IMG/VR virus record: IMGVR_UViG_3300026319_000014
Coordinates: 1-33,075 of that record
Length of the DNA stretch: 33,075 bases
Strand: one strand, 5' to 3'
Source: a virus
Below are positions 31,733-33,075 of the stretch, one piece after another (the first letter of the stretch is position 1; every line of letters begins with the position of its first letter). The notes beneath the pieces were generated by a model, which ran no database searches, had not been told where the DNA came from, and saw only the letters and a list, made by a program, of their open reading frames with translations. The position numbers and the translations under genes are program-made.

Positions 31733-31945
31733 TTACGCCTCTTGCAAACTCGGATCGAGCAGCAAGAGAGGGTTTTTAAGTGCGGCCTGTCGTCCGATCC
31801 TGAAACTACGTCGAACGTAATCGGTTGGTTTCATGGTGAACTTCCTGGCCTCGGCTTCTATTCTCCGGACTTCCTCGAGCTCCTCAGGAGCGAAGTGCAT
31901 CGCGAGAGTATAACCCTTCGGTTTCGGTTTTATTTTTTGTGCCAT
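31733..31945 (-). CDS. Small ribbon-helix-helix-like protein, 70 aa
   Basis: After a basic start (MAQKIKPKPKGYTLAMHFAP) comes a strand then helices (EELEEVRRIEAEARKFTMKP, TDYVRRSFRIGRQA). This 'f.peel..v..ia......s..dyVR.sfr' order resembles Arc/CopG/MetJ-type ribbon-helix-helix repressors. AGGA lies about 5 nt before ATG. It is the only regulator-like gene in the window, lies next to int, and faces the palindrome cluster, so it could be the factor that binds it. Function inferred. Confidence 0.6.
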   Translation of the reverse strand: MAQKIKPKPKGYTLAMHFAPEELEEVRRIEAEARKFTMKPTDYVRRSFRIGRQAALKNPLLLLDPSLQEA

Positions 31946-32297
31946 AGGTCCTTTCTGTATATCGGACGGTCGCGCATTAATCTTAAGTGTTCAAGTAAAT
32001 ATTTTTACTGCGTCTCTCTTATGAGAAATCTTGCAACTTTCACGGTTGCTTAGGTCTGGTCCGGAAAGTCTCGCGGAGCGAGACTGACTTTCCGGTCAGG
32101 CTGGTGGTGAGGAAGGTCGGTTCGGAAATATACCCTAAACCTTACGAAGTAAGGGTATTTCCGGACCGACTTTCCGAACCAAAGCAACTCGTGGTTCGGA
32201 AACACAATTAAAGTCCTTTTTTCTATATCAATACCGATCCGAACTAAAAACAATTATTTTCTTGCTATTTCTTTAAAAAGAATATACTTTATACGAA
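31946..32297. promoter_or_regulatory. Divergent ~350-bp control region
   Basis: No credible gene here. Left part (31946-32050) is AT-rich with segments that could be promoters for the minus-strand regulator/int side. Middle part (32058-32202) is the palindrome cluster. Right part (32213-32297) is very AT-rich (runs of T and A, TATACTTTATAC) and should contain the plus-strand promoter. A replication origin is also possible. Confidence 0.55.
32058..32202. repeat. Six-copy GGTYCGGAAA iteron/palindrome cluster
   Basis: Copies: GGTCCGGAAA (32058-32067), TTTCCGG+TCA (32089-32098, partial match), GGTTCGGAAA (32119-32128), TTTCCGGACC (32158-32167), TTTCCGAACC (32171-32180) and GGTTCGGAAA (32193-32202). 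They pair into three hairpins. A: CCGGAAAGTC/GACTTTCCGG, 10 bp. B: 15-bp arms with one G-T pair (32116-32130 with 32156-32170) and an inner CCTTAC-GAA-GTAAGG stem. C: 10-bp perfect arms with a 12-nt loop. Inside A an 8-bp stem AGTCTCGC/GCGAGACT also exists. No T-run follows directly, so terminators are unlikely. This is a multi-site operator or origin. Confidence 0.85.
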
Positions 32298-32510
32298 GTG
32301 GAAGAATCGCAATTTGAGTATGATATTCCTGTTCCTCCTAAAGGTGAGGATTGGAACGCGTTATCGAAACTACGAATTGGAGGTTCTTTCGTGATTAGTG
32401 CAAAACAAGAACAACTGGTTCGCATAGCGGCTAAAAAGCGAGGTATAAAAGTAATGATGCGCAGTACAAAAGACGGAACTGGCCGATTCCGGGTGTGGAG
32501 AATAAAATGA
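32298..32510 (+). CDS. Small early phage protein, 70 aa
   Basis: Begins at GTG (residues EESQFEYDIPVPPKGEDWNA), then LRIGGSFVISAKQEQLVRIA and ends GTGRFRVWRIK. The 'G.SF.v......v...a.k.g.k...R.t.dG..RvWRi' pattern is known to me from small early phage proteins of unknown function next to replication genes. The ribosome site is weak and no in-frame ATG is near. The stop overlaps the next ATG (ATGA). Confidence 0.7.
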   Translation: MEESQFEYDIPVPPKGEDWNALSKLRIGGSFVISAKQEQLVRIAAKKRGIKVMMRSTKDGTGRFRVWRIK

Positions 32511-32875
32511 AAAAACTTCTGTTTATCGTGTTCCTGCTGGCTTTAGGGGCGACGGCGAGAGCTGAGAATTTGACTGGCTACGCTATCATTGAGACCGGCG
32601 AACCCTTGATCGAAGGGTTATCCCATTGGACGTGGCAGAACCAAACGAATAAGACTCTTTTTGTTGAAAGAGTTCAGTTCGTCACAACCAACGGCTGCTT
32701 TGGCGCGAGCTGGATCTTGCGGCGCTCGGACGGTGACTTAGTACTGATCACGGCGGAACAAGGCGGAGGAAACAGTGATTTTGGGACAGATTACATGGAA
32801 GTCAGAGCGGGCGATTACCTTGATCTCTTTATGCAAGCCCCAACCGGTGCGGTTTTTATTTGGAGTATACAATAA
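32507..32875 (+). CDS. Secreted protein of unknown function, 122 aa
   Basis: Clear signal peptide MKKLLFIVFLLALGATARA, then a beta-rich mature part (WTWQNQTNKTLFVERVQF, LRRSDGDLVLITAEQGGGN, a GDYLDLFMQAPTGAVFIWSI end). GGAG is 7 nt upstream of the ATG, which overlaps the previous stop. An exported early-region protein in a temperate phage may change the host surface (for example superinfection exclusion or lysogenic conversion). No family recognised. Confidence 0.72.
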   Translation: MKKLLFIVFLLALGATARAENLTGYAIIETGEPLIEGLSHWTWQNQTNKTLFVERVQFVTTNGCFGASWILRRSDGDLVLITAEQGGGNSDFGTDYMEVRAGDYLDLFMQAPTGAVFIWSIQ

Positions 32876-32884
32876 AGGTTTCAA

Positions 32885-33075
32885 ATGAGTAAAACGCAAG
32901 ATCCGCTGAGCGATGAAGCGTCCCACACATGGTTAAAGCGTTTCGAATTTCAAATTCCGCCTGGCGGCCACGTCCAGACATGGCAAGAATGCCGTCAACG
33001 TGCACGCGCCAACCGATGGGCGGCTTTTAGCGATGATGAGTTGGGATATTTGCATTTCGTATTTAAGTGGCATCG
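32885..33075 (+). CDS. Hypothetical protein, N-terminal part (cut by window edge)
   Basis: Open from ATG at 32885 to the right edge, 63 codons: MSKTQDPLSDEASHTWLKRF, then EFQIPPGGHVQTWQECRQRA and RANRWAAFSDDELGYLHFVF. AAAGG lies 5 nt before the start. Helical and aromatic; family unknown. The FSDDEL helix resembles the LSDGEL of the small gene at 23665-23835. Confidence 0.6.
   Translation, partial: MSKTQDPLSDEASHTWLKRFEFQIPPGGHVQTWQECRQRARANRWAAFSDDELGYLHFVFKWH

Noticed and set aside
32050-32253. Minus-strand ORF of 67 aa across the palindromes
   Set aside because: Runs through all hairpin arms, has repeated peptide words from the palindromes and no ribosome site.

Overview
The window is a continuous piece of a temperate tailed-phage genome (siphovirus-like), as a free phage or a prophage. 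Nearly all late genes lie on the minus strand, so the late operon reads from about 29.8 kb down to position 1. The head module is of the Mu gp28-gp36 type: terminase, DUF935-type portal, SPP1 gp7/Mu F-type minor head protein, Mu gpI-type protease with an internal scaffold, DUF2190-type decoration protein and gp36-type connector. The tail module is lambda-like: tube, G/GT chaperone, tape measure, DUF2163/BR0599 protein, NlpC/P60 protein, tip protein J. No MuA-type transposase is present; a tyrosine integrase is. An outer-membrane-type lipoprotein candidate and the lysis layout suggest a Gram-negative host. Moderate G+C, PT-rich secreted glycosidases and weak Shine-Dalgarno sites would fit a soil or freshwater bacterium, but the host cannot be named from this sequence. 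Layout, in order of late transcription: terS and terL (29774-27973); a lysis/secretion block between terL and portal (27953-21521) with a CHAP-type endolysin, tiny membrane proteins, a 1019-residue secreted double glycosidase, several very small genes, holin-like proteins and a double-psi-barrel-like protein with a nested lipoprotein gene; head genes (21488-14545); tail genes (14545-4046); receptor-binding and fibre genes (4041-1, the last cut by the window edge). Most genes overlap their neighbour by ATGA or TAATG, so translation is probably coupled along the operon. On the right, a divergent plus-strand cassette of five small genes (29888-30720) converges on the minus-strand integrase. A small ribbon-helix-helix-like gene and a roughly 350-bp intergenic region with six copies of GGTYCGGAAA in three hairpins follow. 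Early plus-strand genes then run off the right edge. Observations most worth checking: (1) a -1 frameshift tail chaperone (G/GT) whose T extension is invisible to a simple gene call; (2) a 69-nt tRNA-like element with a perfect acceptor stem and T arm but almost no D arm, lying between two ORFs in the same frame, the second of which lacks an AUG/GUG start; (3) the six-copy palindromic iteron cluster at 32058-32202; (4) a 31-residue membrane protein that apparently starts at CTG, in a CTGA overlap behind a perfect AGGAGG; (5) an internal scaffold start with the strongest ribosome site in the window; (6) a phage-borne secreted enzyme joining a clan GH-A-like and a GH16-like domain through PT-repeat linkers.
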